Source: Hydractinia symbiolongicarpus
Lineage: Eukaryota > Cnidaria > Hydrozoa > Anthoathecata > Hydractiniidae
Length of the DNA stretch: 64,000 nt
Direction of reading: 5' to 3'
Assembly: GCF_029227915.1 (NCBI RefSeq)
Contig: NC_079876.1
Span: 10,664,001-10,728,000, forward strand
In this document: piece by piece, positions 26,737-38,638 of the stretch
How the letters are laid out: each line of letters starts with the position of its first letter
How positions within the stretch are numbered: position 1 is the stretch's first letter
The notes under the pieces: generated by a model
Seen by the model: only the letters and a program-made list of their open reading frames with translations
Database searches by the model: none
What the model was told of the DNA's origin: nothing
Position numbers and translations under genes: made by a program

Positions 26737-27519
26737 ACTTTTCTAAAAGATGCTGACGTTACATTTCTATCTTTAATTAAAGATGAGATTACTTAAGCTA
26801 CAAAATTTTACATGTGTCAAGATAATCATAAAGAGCATCAGGAGCTAAGTCTACACTTCTATAAAAGTTTTGATATTTTGAAATTTTGCAAGTATTTAAA
26901 TTATCAATTTATGGTACTACCTTATTACGCCATCAATATTGATGTCATAAGGTCAGATTGAAATCTTTAAAGCTAAATATCTTAAAAACCAAAAATAAAT
27001 TTGGAAAAAATTCCAATTAATGTATACTCTTTAACATACAAAAATATCATTTTCAATGCAGGAATCTTTTTAAAGACAGCATTACCTATAAAAGCGATAC
27101 CAGATTTTAACAATTTATGTTAAAATCAAAATATTTTTGCTATATCGATTGAAGAAAGTAAGAATAAAATTTTAAGATATATTGATTCACTAAGCTTTTG
27201 GTCTTAGTGTCAACGAAATAACATAATAAACAAAAAATACATAAAGTTACAAAAAACCCACTAACTACTATTAATTTATTTAGATATAAAAAACATAAAA
27301 AAAATATAAATAACTATTATACTATAGTAAATCTTAAGACATCATACGTTCGTAACATGGTTTACAAATAATAATTGCAAAGTGGTTTTTAAATCTTTGT
27401 ATTATATGTGCAATAGATTTTAGAAAACCCTATTCCTTAATTTCGATGCTTACTTAAAAAAATAAAGTTCTGTGTTAAATCAATGTAATTTAGTAATTCA
27501 TTTAAATCAATTTATATTT
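26737..27519. other. intergenic, DBR1 3' flank
   Basis: AT-rich, with only short chance ORFs and no recognisable repeat. It would contain the 3' UTR of the minus-strand debranching-enzyme gene. Confidence 0.4.
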
Positions 27520-28653
27520 TTAGTTTGTGAACTCAATACTATCGTCACTGATTTCATTTGAATAATCACAACTCTCATAATCTACACATGGATCACATAG
27601 CCCAAATTTCTCACAAAATTTTACTGTTTGTTGACGAGACTTCAAATTTGATTTGCTGTCCAGTTTAATAACAGCTAAATTTTCTCTAAATTTACTGCAA
27701 AAATTGCTTGCTTCAGTCATCATGTAAAAATTTTGTTCCTTCTCGAAATTTTCAAACGTGTCAATCTTCCCTGACTTCTTCATGTAATGATCAGTTGCTT
27801 TTAAGACTGACAACCATTGTAGATCATACTTTAAAACTACCTCTGAACTTGGCGAATCAAAGTTTAGTATTTGCATAAAATCATTAGATGGTAAACATTT
27901 TCCAAGTGCTAAAAACTTTGTGCTCTCTTTTGAATCATGCTGCACCAATGCTGCAAATTTGACATGATGGTGGGCAGCAAACCAGTATGTTGGTTTTAAC
28001 AAGCGAAGTAACTCTTCTGCTGGATCATTGTCAATTAAATACTTCTGAATCGGTTCCTCTCGTAGCCATGGTTTTTGCTCGTAAATTTGCTCAATATCAC
28101 CATACTTTTGTATATTAGAAGGCCAATCATGACTTAAAAATATATCAATGGGACTACCTTCCAAGTTTTTAAGTTTTGCAGTAGTAATTTGTTTTATATG
28201 ATAAAATGACCTCTTTGTACTTTCATTAAATGGCGGTTTTTCAAAGTAGCCTTTGTGGAAGTCATTTGTGTTAAATATTCCTGACATACCAGCTATACGA
28301 ATACCACCAACATTGATCACTCCAGCATAACCTAAGTAGTAAATATTTTCAGCTACCCAACCCCCATAAGGAAGTTCCCATAGATGATTGGCAGCTTCAT
28401 GATTTCCACCAATGAATATCGTCAGCAACGGAGCTTTTTTACGACCAGCATAGTAATCGTGAAAGTCTTTCATCTGACGATACTTCTTTGGAACAGCCAT
28501 ACTCATCAAATCGTCATGATTACGAGTTGCTTGAAAATCGCCACAACATATCAAAAAGTCAATTTTAATACTTTCTTTTTTTTCAACATGATCAATCAAA
28601 CTATATATCAAATCAAGATCACCGTGCGTACAACCTTGGACAGCAAATTTCAT
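27520..28653 (-). CDS. DBR1: lariat RNA debranching enzyme
   Basis: A single-exon coding region of 377 residues. It hydrolyses the 2'-5' phosphodiester bond of excised intron lariats, so it acts in nuclear intron turnover. The metallophosphoesterase motifs are visible in order: GCTHGDLD (residues 7-14), CCGDFQ (D39), GGNHE (N84, H85), LSHDWP and AAHHHVKF; these supply the metal and lariat ligands known in Dbr1. The start is taken at 28653 (MKFAVQGC), which matches the usual beginning of the family; the open frame runs further upstream but across an apparent AG acceptor at about 28674. The C-terminal region is shorter than in vertebrates (about 540 residues). The gene has no intron in its coding part, unlike most neighbours. 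An ISOC-type gene lies about 580 bp upstream on the same strand. Confidence 0.95.
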   Translation of the reverse strand: MKFAVQGCTHGDLDLIYSLIDHVEKKESIKIDFLICCGDFQATRNHDDLMSMAVPKKYRQMKDFHDYYAGRKKAPLLTIFIGGNHEAANHLWELPYGGWVAENIYYLGYAGVINVGGIRIAGMSGIFNTNDFHKGYFEKPPFNESTKRSFYHIKQITTAKLKNLEGSPIDIFLSHDWPSNIQKYGDIEQIYEQKPWLREEPIQKYLIDNDPAEELLRLLKPTYWFAAHHHVKFAALVQHDSKESTKFLALGKCLPSNDFMQILNFDSPSSEVVLKYDLQWLSVLKATDHYMKKSGKIDTFENFEKEQNFYMMTEASNFCSKFRENLAVIKLDSKSNLKSRQQTVKFCEKFGLCDPCVDYESCDYSNEISDDSIEFTN

Positions 28654-29234
28654 TTCTTTATTTTTGTATCTAAAAAATAATCCATGCATACATTTATACT
28701 GAAAGTTAATGTTTTGCTTTATGGGTAAATACCATTGACAAAAATTGACATTAGAGTATGATGCTAACTCATAAAAAAAAGAAATTACTAAATTCACAGG
28801 ACTTTCGAGGAATAGAAAAAAATAAATAAACGGGGCAATAAAAAGGGCATTTTCAGAAATATCCATAAATATGAGCTCATGAAAAAAAGTTCATTACATT
28901 AAAATAAATGTTTCCTCCATTTGGATACGTTTGCAAGTTATCAAAACTGTTTTTTACACCTTTATTATTTAAAAAGAATTAGCTTTTAAATTTTGCATTT
29001 GGCAGCTGCTGTTATAGACAAAAAAACAATTTTTAGCGATGCATAAAATAAGAACAAAATATTTAATTGGCATATTCTAACAAAAATAACTGCAGGCTGA
29101 TATTAAAATAAAAATATTAAAAGAAAAAAGAGCTACAATATAAAAAAGAAAAAATTTATTGAAATTAAAAAAGAAGAAAACATGGCTATTATTATTATTC
29201 TAATTAGGATTAAATTTGAAACTTGAAAAGGCAT
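28654..29234. other. spacer between ISOC-like and DBR1 genes
   Basis: Probably the 3' UTR of the ISOC-like gene plus the DBR1 promoter and 5' UTR. A possible acceptor TTTTTTAG just upstream of the DBR1 ATG suggests a 5' UTR intron. Confidence 0.45.
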
Positions 29235-29828
29235 TTACAACTTTGGGACTAGTCCTTGGTATGGAGATGATTCCATAATCAATTTTTGTAATTCACGAAA
29301 ATTTGGATGTTTAGCATCTTGCAACAACAGAAACAATAACGATTCACTGGTTGTAATGAAGCCACCACTTTGACGTATCCTTTCAAAAGCAATCATTCGA
29401 TCAGTCATACTTCTGGAAGATGTACTATCAGCAACAATATGCACATCATAACCCATCTCTAAGAAATCCAATGCTGTTTGTTGAACACAAACGTGAGCTT
29501 CTAAACCAAACAAAACAACTGACTTAAGATCTGGCCGTTTATCTTTCAAATGATTGATGACCTCTGGTGTTGCCATTGAAAAAAGTGTTTTCTCAAACAC
29601 GGTTGCATTTGTAACATCAAGTTCAGGAACAATATGACCAAGACCTTTAGGATATTGTTCTGTAGCAACCAGAGGAATTTTGAGTGTGTTTGCAGCTGTA
29701 ATCAAACGTTCTGCAACAACACAAATTTCAGGAAAATACGCAATGGAAGGTCGAAACTTTTCTTGAATATCACAAAGCAAAAATGCTGTTGCATCTGTAC
29801 ACATTTTACCAATTCTACGGACAGCCAT
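29235..29828 (-). CDS. isochorismatase-domain protein, ISOC1/2-like
   Basis: A complete, intronless coding region of 197 residues, close to the usual length of ISOC2. It belongs to the cysteine-hydrolase (isochorismatase-like) superfamily. Putative catalytic triad: D20 (LLCDIQEKF), K80 (VFEKTLFSM) and C114 (EAHVCVQQT). The substrate of the animal members is not established; cytosolic or mitochondrial locations are reported for the family. No signal peptide is evident. The start Met at 29828 precedes RRIGKMCTDATAF; Met9 is an alternative. DBR1 lies downstream on the same strand. Confidence 0.95.
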   Translation of the reverse strand: MAVRRIGKMCTDATAFLLCDIQEKFRPSIAYFPEICVVAERLITAANTLKIPLVATEQYPKGLGHIVPELDVTNATVFEKTLFSMATPEVINHLKDKRPDLKSVVLFGLEAHVCVQQTALDFLEMGYDVHIVADSTSSRSMTDRMIAFERIRQSGGFITTSESLLFLLLQDAKHPNFRELQKLIMESSPYQGLVPKL

Positions 29829-30464
29829 TTTTATCTAATACATATAAGAACAAAAATAATTAAACAGTGAAAATATAAGACACTTTGAACAAGCAACAAA
29901 GTATTCTTATTACTTTCTAGGAACTGTTTTTAAAATATTACAGCGTTCGAATTAACGGTCCGTGAATTGCGATTAACAAGTCATTTTTTTTCTTCACAAA
30001 TCAAATTTGCCTGACAAACAAGAAATTCGCAGATCGAAACTCAATATTTAAAAACGTGTATTGCGCATAAATTTTATTTTCGGTGTTTTAAAGTTTCTTT
30101 ATTATTGCAAAAAGTAAAAAATAAGCCTGTGAATAAAAAAATGTGTATATATTCAAGAATATAAATTAATTAAATCATGGAAAAAAGAAAGAAAAGCTTC
30201 TTCATTTTACAAGCAGCTTTTTAAGTTTCACTTTTGCTTAAAAAACGTGGCTGTGAAAACAATTTTAACGAAGTTTAAACTTGTATAACTAAGAAAGAAG
30301 AAGAAATTGCTCGTAAATATTTTGTTACTATTTAGGGTCATTTCCTGAGACGAAGTTCTCATATCGCCATATTTAATTACAAAACTATTATAAAAATTTC
30401 TTGCAAAGCTTTTGCTGTATTTTGTTATAAATCCTACAAAAAACCATATCACAAAACATTAAAT
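29829..30464. other. intergenic, ISOC-like promoter side
   Basis: AT-rich with short ORFs only; nothing recognised. Confidence 0.4.
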
Positions 30465-30634
30465 GTGATTGTCCAGGGGAATTTGATTAGCGTTAATAGC
30501 CAACATTAGCGCTATTTTCCATTGATAATTAATAATAATAATTAATCTCATGTTATTTCTTTTGTTCTTTGTAGAGATTTAACGTTAAAATTTAATGCTA
30601 AGTTGTTTGTTATCAATTTACCCTGGACAGTCAC
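30465..30634. mobile_element. small TIR element (MITE-like), 170 bp
   Basis: The ends are inverted repeats: GTGATTGTCCAGGGGAATTT at the left, and at the right the complement of AAATTTACCCTGGACAGTCAC-type sequence. The interior is rich in TTAACG and GCGTTA motifs. It shares ends and interior style with the 1.3 kb element at 35075-36385. No coding capacity. The target-site duplication is not clear. Confidence 0.8.
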
Positions 30635-30685
30635 GAATGTCATTAACATCTGGCATTTAACGTTCCCTAATTTAATATAAGCTGA

Positions 30686-30725
30686 AATATTGTTTCTCCC
30701 ATAAATTTATGGGAGAAACAATATT
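30686..30725. repeat. perfect 40-bp palindrome
   Basis: AATATTGTTTCTCCCATAAA is followed directly by its exact reverse complement, without a spacer. This can extrude as a cruciform or fold as a hairpin. Confidence 0.95.
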
Positions 30726-31037
30726 ATAGATAGAAAGTTTAATTAAGGTCTTCCCTGACAACTTTTTCTACATGGTTGTAATTCCCAGCTGTATGGTGTA
30801 CATTACTGGGCTAAAGGATAATTGAAAACACTACCTTAAAGTGTACTGCAATCGCACGCCTACTGCAAGCTGAAAAAAAAAACATAAATGCTGAAAAAAT
30901 TATTGTAATTTTCGTGGATTACTTTCAATTATCAATTCGAACACTGTATTATCTTTCAGGTGACTCTATGGTAATGTAACTTTACATGTACATGATAGTT
31001 ATCACCTTTCCACAAGCTTTCCGTTTTGTCAGAACTT

Positions 31038-31108
31038 TTGTTGTCTGTTAACCTACTGTTAAATACATATATATTATATGTACTTAACAGTAGGTTAACA
31101 GACAACAA
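31038..31108. repeat. 71-bp hairpin with perfect 25-bp arms
   Basis: The left arm at 31038-31062 (core TGTCTGTTAACCTACTGTTA) and the right arm at 31084-31108 are exact complements. The AT-rich spacer is itself partly self-complementary. Confidence 0.93.
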
Positions 31109-33540
31109 TATATATAACAATATATACAATAATATATATATTTCTTCATGTTTATTTAGGTGATTAGTTATCTGGCTACATCTATTTGTTTACTCTGAAC
31201 AGAGAATGTTTCACCCAATCAGACCTCCGATCATGACAGGCAAATACAATCAATGTAAAACATATTGAACAAGAACTAATTTGCGCATCACTGACATACT
31301 TCTTGAGTATGTCTCACATAGCATGTCCTACACATGAACTCTACTTACCTTTTTCTCCAGAACTTTCATAAACATATACAAAGCCACAGAAATTGGTAGG
31401 AACTTAATAGTACCTATGGTAAGAAACACTAGGATATAAAATCAGGGGAAAGCGTGATTTAGCAGTTTCCTAGTCTTTAAAATGCGAGAAATTAGTGTTT
31501 TTTTTACTTGGCACCAGATGGTTTACCAAAAATGCTATTTAGGAAGTTTTACATTACCTATACAATATATTTTAAAAGCAAATCCACAAAGATGAGTGTT
31601 AGTTATTTAATACAGAACTGATAAGGTCCTCCTTTAAACTTTAAACGCGATTGTTGCAGTACGCAGTTATCTTTTTAAACCCTGTTGTTTACAAATTTTA
31701 TAGACTTCTGAACATTGTCACATGCAGGTCATTGTTATTGGAACAATAAGTTTCTTTGCTCTTTTTTATTTTTTTGCAATGTAATTTATTTTCTCTGAAA
31801 CACAAAGGTCTATTACGAAACGCAGAAGCTTACATTCGGACTGTACTGTAACTTGCTCTTCTAATGTCACCCATACAGCCCCTGTGCATTTTATGTAAGT
31901 AAAGGAATTTTGCACTTATACTCTTTACCTCTGGGAAGTTTAATTTTTTAAGATTATATATTCACTACCTTCGCATTACTGATGAGTGTGATTTATCATG
32001 TACGTACCTAAATGCTAAATGATAAATATTTGAGATAAATCTGTAACATTGTGTATAACTGAAAAAATGTAAATTTGATTGCAATCTCAGTTACTTAATG
32101 TGTAATACAGAAAAAATGCTAGGGGAAAGCTTCACCCTTACTCTTTAGTTGCAGAGGGATTAAAAGCCCCCTATTTTTAAAACAACACCTTTTTTTATCA
32201 GGTACTCCACCCTTCTTAATTTTAAAGTAACTACCCTTATATTAACATTTAGTTGAAGTTATATTTAAAGACATTAGAGAGAACTTTTTTCTTACCTACC
32301 AAACCTTAGCAATGTTAAATTGACAGTGAGAAAAAGTTCTAGCAAATTAAATTGTGCTCTTGCTTATTCCATTTATTTACTTTGTCTTCCTTTCATAGTC
32401 ACATATTGTGACTTAATATACCTGGTATTTTTAGAACTTTCAGCAATGTCTCTAATGCATAGACAAGTCTCTCTAATATTCTAACCTTGTCAATTTTGAA
32501 AATTTCCACAAGCTTAGTTTACTGAGTTTACTGAATCTTTTCACAATTGCCAACTTCAAATGATTTTTTCTAACAGGCTTGGACAGGCAGAAACAATAAC
32601 TTAGATATATTAATAAATGTAGGATGAAACATGCTTCTTCAATTAAATGATCTGTCTTACTTGAAGTAGGCAACCTAAGAAGCAATAATTTATTCCAAAA
32701 TATAGAGTAATATACAACAACCCCTATTCGCTAAATCCCACACTTTTTACTTAGAAATTTTCAACTTTCTTATTTTCTCAATATTTCATAAAGTCCACAT
32801 TTTCTTGCGTTTTATCCGTCGAAATCCACCATTTTTTATAGTTTATTTTTCTGATTAAACCCAATTTAGGGTCATCTCCCGTATGGAAAAAGGTCCCTTA
32901 AACATGTGTTGCCACAAATCCCATTTATCAAAACTCGTAGCAAAAAAAGAAGAGTAAATTATATAACTATATATGTTTAATTTTGTGAATAATTAATAAA
33001 TGTCTATACCTTTTGCCACAAGAATATAGAAGTAGCGCTAAAAAACATTATTTATTCAGCCTTTAAACAGCTAAGAAACAACAATCTGCGTGTGGATACT
33101 CTTCCAAAACAAGTTTTGATACAAGATGAACACTTTTTACCAGATGTTTTGATCACACTGGCAAAAAACCTATGGCAATTTTTAATCTTAGTCAACCGAG
33201 TTCTTGCTTTTGACCGAAGTCCTGCTCAAATTTCTTCTCTATTATGTTAGTACAATGCAGGAATTTATGGGCTTCTATTTTGCACATTGCGCTATTTTCT
33301 GCTTGCTGTACAGTCCCTAAACCTCTTCATGTTCCCGTAAATTTTAACCTGGATAGCAAGGTAAAGTCAATGTTTTTTCTATTTTTATTTTTATATTAGT
33401 TAACTAGTCGAAATGGCATGTTGAAAAAATCACTTAATCAGGGGAAGAATAGAAAAGAGAACTGTCACTCAAATTTTAATGACTTTAACAAAATCTTACA
33501 AAATAAAATAAAATTAGTAACCATTGTCTCTAATATGTTT
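31109..33540. other. gene-free AT-rich stretch
   Basis: No convincing ORF or exon. A block near 32160-32190 (CCCCCTATTTTTAAAA) is the complement of a motif at about 50060-50090, suggesting an unlisted dispersed repeat. Confidence 0.45.
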
Positions 33541-34530
33541 TAACGATGATCAAAAAAATGTATAGGATCATGTACTTTTGATGAACATATGAAGAGATAT
33601 TGGAGTTTAAAGGTTTTCTGATGACGTCATCAACCCGTCAGTTCAGAAATGGGTGGGTTGACACAGCTTTAGGAAAATTGGTCCTAATCTGGACAGACGT
33701 CAGTTACTTTCCACTGGTTTGCAAGTTATTTAGCGTTAAACTTAAATGTGCAGGCAATGGCTTCACTAATCTTTCCTTTGAAGTTACTATTGTTTTAACA
33801 TTAAAGTTTGGCAAATTACAGAGCAATTTCATAGGTGATGTTTTAGATTTAGTTAAAGAAAATTGTAAAAAATATAATCGACTTCGCAAAAGTCACAGAC
33901 AGACAGACAGAGAGACAGAAACTTAGAGACAATAAGGCTCATAGAAAAACCCACTTAGGCAGAGAAAAATAGAAAACAGCCGTACTTAAATTTTGATGAC
34001 GACAGCAGTGTCCGATTAAAATAATGCATAAAAACATGTATATACATTCAACGAACAGATGTAAAGCAGATTTATATATACGTTTAAAAAAGTCTCCCCA
34101 AAGTACAAAAAAATTGCCTTTAACGTATAGATCTTTGCCTTTAATGTATAGATCTTGAAACGCTGATCAAGAAAATGTATAAGAGGGTGAGCTTTCGGCA
34201 AATGGTTGCCGAGATATTGAGGTTGAAAGGTTTTTTGATGACGTCATCTATCCTCTATATTTTAAAACGGGTTTGGGACACAGGTTTGAAAAACTTACCT
34301 AAATTAATCCCAGGGTGTCCCTAGTTATGCTAGGAAGTAGTGAAAAGTGCCTGACGTCACCACTTCGTTTCCAAGTTGTAGCATTGTAATGGTTTCATTA
34401 ATTTAAATTAAGATATTGACGTTAAATTAGTGCTATTGACATTGACATTCATTTTCGGCTACTTCAAAGGAAAATGAACACATTCACTTTGCCTGTTACA
34501 GAGAGACAGACGTACACTCCCTGTATTATT
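33541..34530 (+). repeat. two diverged copies of a GATGACGTCATC-containing repeat
   Basis: Copy 1 (about 33541-33925) and copy 2 (about 34150-34530) share ATGTATA, then GAGATATTG, then AAAGGTTTT.TGATGACGTCATC, followed by similar text with GACGTCA and ending in CAGA-type tails (ACAGACAGACAGA at 33896; AGAGAGACAGACG at 34500). The ORF of 108 residues at 33600 is a by-product of the repeat. Confidence 0.7.
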
Positions 34531-35074
34531 ACATAGATTTATACTTGTTTTTTTGCGTTGCATACATGTTTTATCATTCCTAGGGTTTCCTGGGACATAA
34601 CTGCGTATATTCATGCACCAGGCCAAGTTCCGTCTGCATTACAACTTTTAATAGTATAGGTGTTTTAGCCTGTGCCTGTCCTTTGTGATGATGATCAATG
34701 CGAGTGTCAAAGTGTAAACAATACAAATTCTGCTGATGCGAGCATTGCTATATGCTTTTCTACATTTTCGCAGACTTTGTTACTGAAAACCTACAAAGTT
34801 ATTTCTGGGAGATACTAGCAGTACAAGAAATTACATGTCCGTCTCTTAATTACAGTTTAACACAAACAGGCTATATATATACCCTTCACCTCATGCCTTA
34901 TATAAATAATATTCAGTCTGTCTCTATATGCAATCTTTGACACTTTAATAACTCATCTTCAGTACCTGTTACAAGCTCATCTCCATTCTTGTACAAGCAT
35001 TAAAACACACACACACACACAACAACAACAACAACAATTACATGGTATAATAAAACAGCTTTGTTTTTATATAT
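34531..35074. other. gene-free stretch with (CA)n/(CAA)n
   Basis: Contains a short ACAC and CAACAA microsatellite at about 35006-35037. No gene recognised. Confidence 0.5.
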
Positions 35075-36385
35075 GTGACTGTCCAGAGGAATTTAATAAC
35101 AAACAATTAGCGTTAAATTTTAACGTTATATCGCTATGAAGAACAAAAGAAATAAAGGTAATTAATGCTAGAAAAAGTCCACTTTAACGTTATAGAGCTA
35201 ATGTTGGCTAATAAGGTTAATAGCACTAAATAAATGTTACAAGCGTTAATATAATTTAACATTGTCTACAGATTCTGAAGTTTTTTTAAATAATAAGGCC
35301 AAATCATGACTTAGTATAAGGATTGATCTTTGTTGCGCATTCTTTTTGCGGTAGAAAAGTGGGGGACCTCTGAATCGTGAACCCCAATGATGATCGAGCG
35401 TCTACTGGTATAGTGACTCCCTCAATCTTAACTTCCTTTTCTACATGTTCGAAATAGTATGCATGACTATAATTTCATTTTCATAAATTTATTGTTTATT
35501 TTTCAGATCATAACAAGCAAATATGAAAAATATGCTTCGTTTTCAAATTTAAAAAAAATCTTTATCCACATGACTTAAATAAAACATCAAAATTCATTCG
35601 GAAATTTCGGCTACATTTTTATAAAATTTATACAAAAAAAAAAAATATATATATATATATACCGCACGTGGGTTTTGTTTATAAAATTGTTTGGATAACA
35701 CTTTCGGTATAAAAAAATCCATTAAATTCTGACCTGCTATGGTTTCCAATTGTTTTGTCAAATAAAGAAATTATCTGCAATTAAATCCATGATAAAATGT
35801 CTGTTCCACCTGTAAGTGCAGTTTTGCAGACTTGCTTCATCCGTGCTCTGTCAGCGTTCACCTCCACATTAGTTAAGAACCGCATGGCTGGATTTCTTGT
35901 GTAAGACCTGGTTACCAATGACGAAGGGGCCAGGCAAAAGAGATTTATGTCTACGTAGTTCTTAACTAAATCAGGAGTTGGTGAATTAGGATTAAAAGGA
36001 CCAGGACTATTCAATAAGATCTAAAAGTGTGCCATCAAGACGGAAATCTATCTAACGTTTTGCCCAACCGAAGGTCGAAATGAGCTACAGGCAGTAAGTC
36101 GTGCAGGAAAGGTCTCAGCTCTGTTCGTATTATTTGACATGCGGTGAAAAACAAATTTTGCTGACACACGAAAATTTAAAATGGAATATTCAAGCTTTTT
36201 AACGTTAATAGCGTTATTTTAATGCTAATTATTATTATCGTCTTAACGTTATTATCATTACAAAAAAATTTTTATTAGCGCTATTGACATTATAGCGTCA
36301 ATTGTTAGCACTAAAGCGTTAACATTAGCGCTTTAAACATTAATTAACGCAAAGTGGTTGTTATCAAATTCCCTTGGACAGTCAC
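35075..36385. mobile_element. 1.3 kb TIR element related to 30465-30634, with internal open stretches
   Basis: The ends GTGACTGTCCAGAGGAATTT and the complement of AAATTCCCTTGGACAGTCAC match the small element at 30465. About 200 bp at each end is rich in GCGTTA/TTAACG motifs. The middle (about 35280-36190) is different in composition and contains minus-strand open stretches: 36014-35781 (77 codons, ending in TILSW-like then TAA) and about 35465-35355 (with EVKIEGVTIP). No transposase was recognised. It may be a non-autonomous element that has taken up foreign sequence. Confidence 0.68.
35781..36014 (-). pseudogene. unidentified exon-like ORF inside a TIR element
   Basis: A 77-codon open stretch preceded by TTTTAG and ending with TAA. 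It begins in-frame with NSPGPFNPNSPTPDLVKNY and ends TALTGGTDILSW. The composition looks protein-like (balanced residues, no low complexity), unlike chance ORFs here, but I cannot name a family. It may be a terminal exon captured from a host gene. Confidence 0.35.
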
Positions 36386-37203
36386 ATATAGTAGTAGAAT
36401 ATATTTTTACCAACAATATACAGTGAATCTCGTGTATATATTCAGCGATTCGGTTTGGTTCCTATTTTAGGTGAAGAGAGTGCAGAGCTAGGCACATTTT
36501 GGAGTTTTAAGAACAATGTTAGGAAGTTTGAGCAAAGATAATTTTTTGGAGCAAAATCTAGATAGCTAAGCATCATTTCCAGACAGTTTTTTATTGTGGT
36601 TACCTTTCATTAGCTAATTATTCTTCCGTTTCCACATTTTTTAGCATTCTTCCCACTACAAATTAGGTTTGTTTTCACCCTGCAAAATTTTAAAAATGGC
36701 GGATGTAGCATAAATGTGATTCGTCAACTAAGCAAAATGTCAATCATCACTACAGCAATAAAGCTGAACCGAATCGCCGAATAGGCCTATAAAATTCTGG
36801 GCCACGTCAGGGAAAACAGCAAATTAGGATATCATAAACTAATTAGGCTATGAAAATTTTTCAAAAGCAATAAATCACCGTTAACGCGCCATCCACATCT
36901 TTATTTCACGCTCTTTGTGCGTGTAATATATAAATAAAATACTTTGAGTTCGATTACTTTTTTAATTGGGAGGTAGATAAGCTTTTAACCACATTGTTCT
37001 AAGGATTTCCAGTAAATCAATGCTCTAAAGCTACCTGGATACTAAACCATAAAAGACTGGAAATCTCAAACTTATGATACAAGAGATTATTATTTAAGTT
37101 ACTCTTACGATTCAGGAAAACTCTAACAGAATTGGGTATAATCAGTTGAAGCAGTTTTTTTTCCACCATTTAGGACCCAGCTAACGATTTGGTCAGATCG
37201 CCA
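36386..37203. other. gene-free stretch left of the nested elements
   Basis: No ORF or known repeat recognised. Confidence 0.45.
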
Positions 37204-37865
37204 GCCGTAGATTAGTGGTTATGTTCTGCCCAGATTGCAAAAACGGCCTGTTTACAACCAGGACAGCCGGATTATGTACACATGATCCGATTATGTTTTT
37301 TTTGCACTGGTTATGTAGTGGTGACCGGATTATGAACGCTGATATAATGGCTGGCCAGGCAGGCTGTGATTGGCATTTTCTTCGAACCTTTGTGAATTAA
37401 ACATTCTCTGGAAGATAGAACACCCCTAAAAACTAGAGATGGCGGAAGAAAAAAGTCATTCTTAGTAAAAAGGTAATTCTTAGTTTAAAACTAATCTTGT
37501 AGTAAATACATTTCAGCATAATACACTTTGAAGTAACTAAATTTCACGGAACCTAAATTATTCTTTTTGCGGGAATTAAGTTTGGTGAAAAGTTATTAAA
37601 CTTGCGAATCCCAAAATTTAGTATTTGCCGCGAAATTTCGTTTCATTTGAGAGCAACAACAACTTTGCCACCAGGGCTATTCGCTTTCAGAAGTGATGAC
37701 GAATGATATAAAAGCGGTCGGCCCCGAATATATTTGTTCTATAAGTCTGGAATAATATTTGACTGTGTCATACATAAGTCAGCCTGCCCCGATTATGTTC
37801 GTTCTATAATAAATGAGAAATAATATTACACTGTCGTATATAAAAACTGGCCTGCCCTGATTATA

Positions 37866-37912
37866 CAGTGCCGATCGCGAGTAAAGCTACACATTTTCGA
37901 GAGTAAGAGTAC
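37866..37912 (+). repeat. left TIR of the Tc1/mariner element
   Basis: CAGTGCCGATCGCGAGTAAA, then GCTACACAT, followed by GAGAGTAAGAGT. It pairs with the right end at about 41111-41157. Confidence 0.92.
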
Positions 37913-38094
37913 AAAAATAAAACAGTGAGAGTGCGAGTAATTCACTCCCGAGTACAACGCGAGTACAACTAAAATGATATTACTCGCATTTTTGTTAATC
38001 ATACTCTCAATGATTAATTATATTTTTACTCGCAAGTGTACTCACATAAGTACAGTTTTTAAAGTCAAAGTAATACGCGCGTGAACACATTTAA

Positions 38095-38340
38095 TTTTTT
38101 TGCGAGAGATATTAAATTGTAAACGTTAAAAAAATCAAGTTAAAAAAATTAAACTTTTTTTGCGAGAGATAATAAATTGTAAACTTTAAAAAAATTAGGT
38201 TAAAAAAATTAAACTTTTTTTGCGAGAGATATTAAATTGTAAACTTTAAAAAAAATTAAGTTAAAAAAATTAAACTTTTCTTGCGAGAGATATTATATTG
38301 TAAACTTTAAAAAAATTAAGTTAAAAAAATTAAACTTTAA
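38095..38340. repeat. 60-61-bp tandem repeat, four units, inside the Tc1 element
   Basis: Each unit starts TTTTTTTGCGAGAGATA and continues with TAAATTGTAAAC and runs of A. Differences between units are few. It lies between the left TIR and the 3' end of the transposase gene. Confidence 0.93.
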
Positions 38341-38638
38341 TTTTAAATAGTGAAAAAGACTGTGTTGTTTAGAAAGTAAAACAAATTTATTGTGGCATAA
38401 AAAAACTGAGAGTAAGAGATTACATGTTTTTTTTTAATTTTTTTTTTGCCTATTAATAAAAAGTCTGTGCCCAGAACTACGTTTCAATATCATCAAAAAC
38501 ATTGAGGATAAAAAGAGAAAAAACAAACAACAACAAAAGTATAGTAAAAAATGTATTAGTTGTTAAAATGAAAGTATATATACAAATAACTTTTACCGTT
38601 CAGTTTGAATGTTCAGTTTTATTACATAAAGTAGTTTT

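Noticed and set aside
28654-28866. Longer N-terminus for DBR1 (open to 28866)
   Set aside because: The family starts at the MKFAVQGC-like motif; the extra part is hydrophobic and lies upstream of a likely acceptor site.
33600-33926. 108-codon ORF
   Set aside because: Lies inside a dispersed repeat whose second copy has no matching frame, and ends in a CAGA microsatellite.
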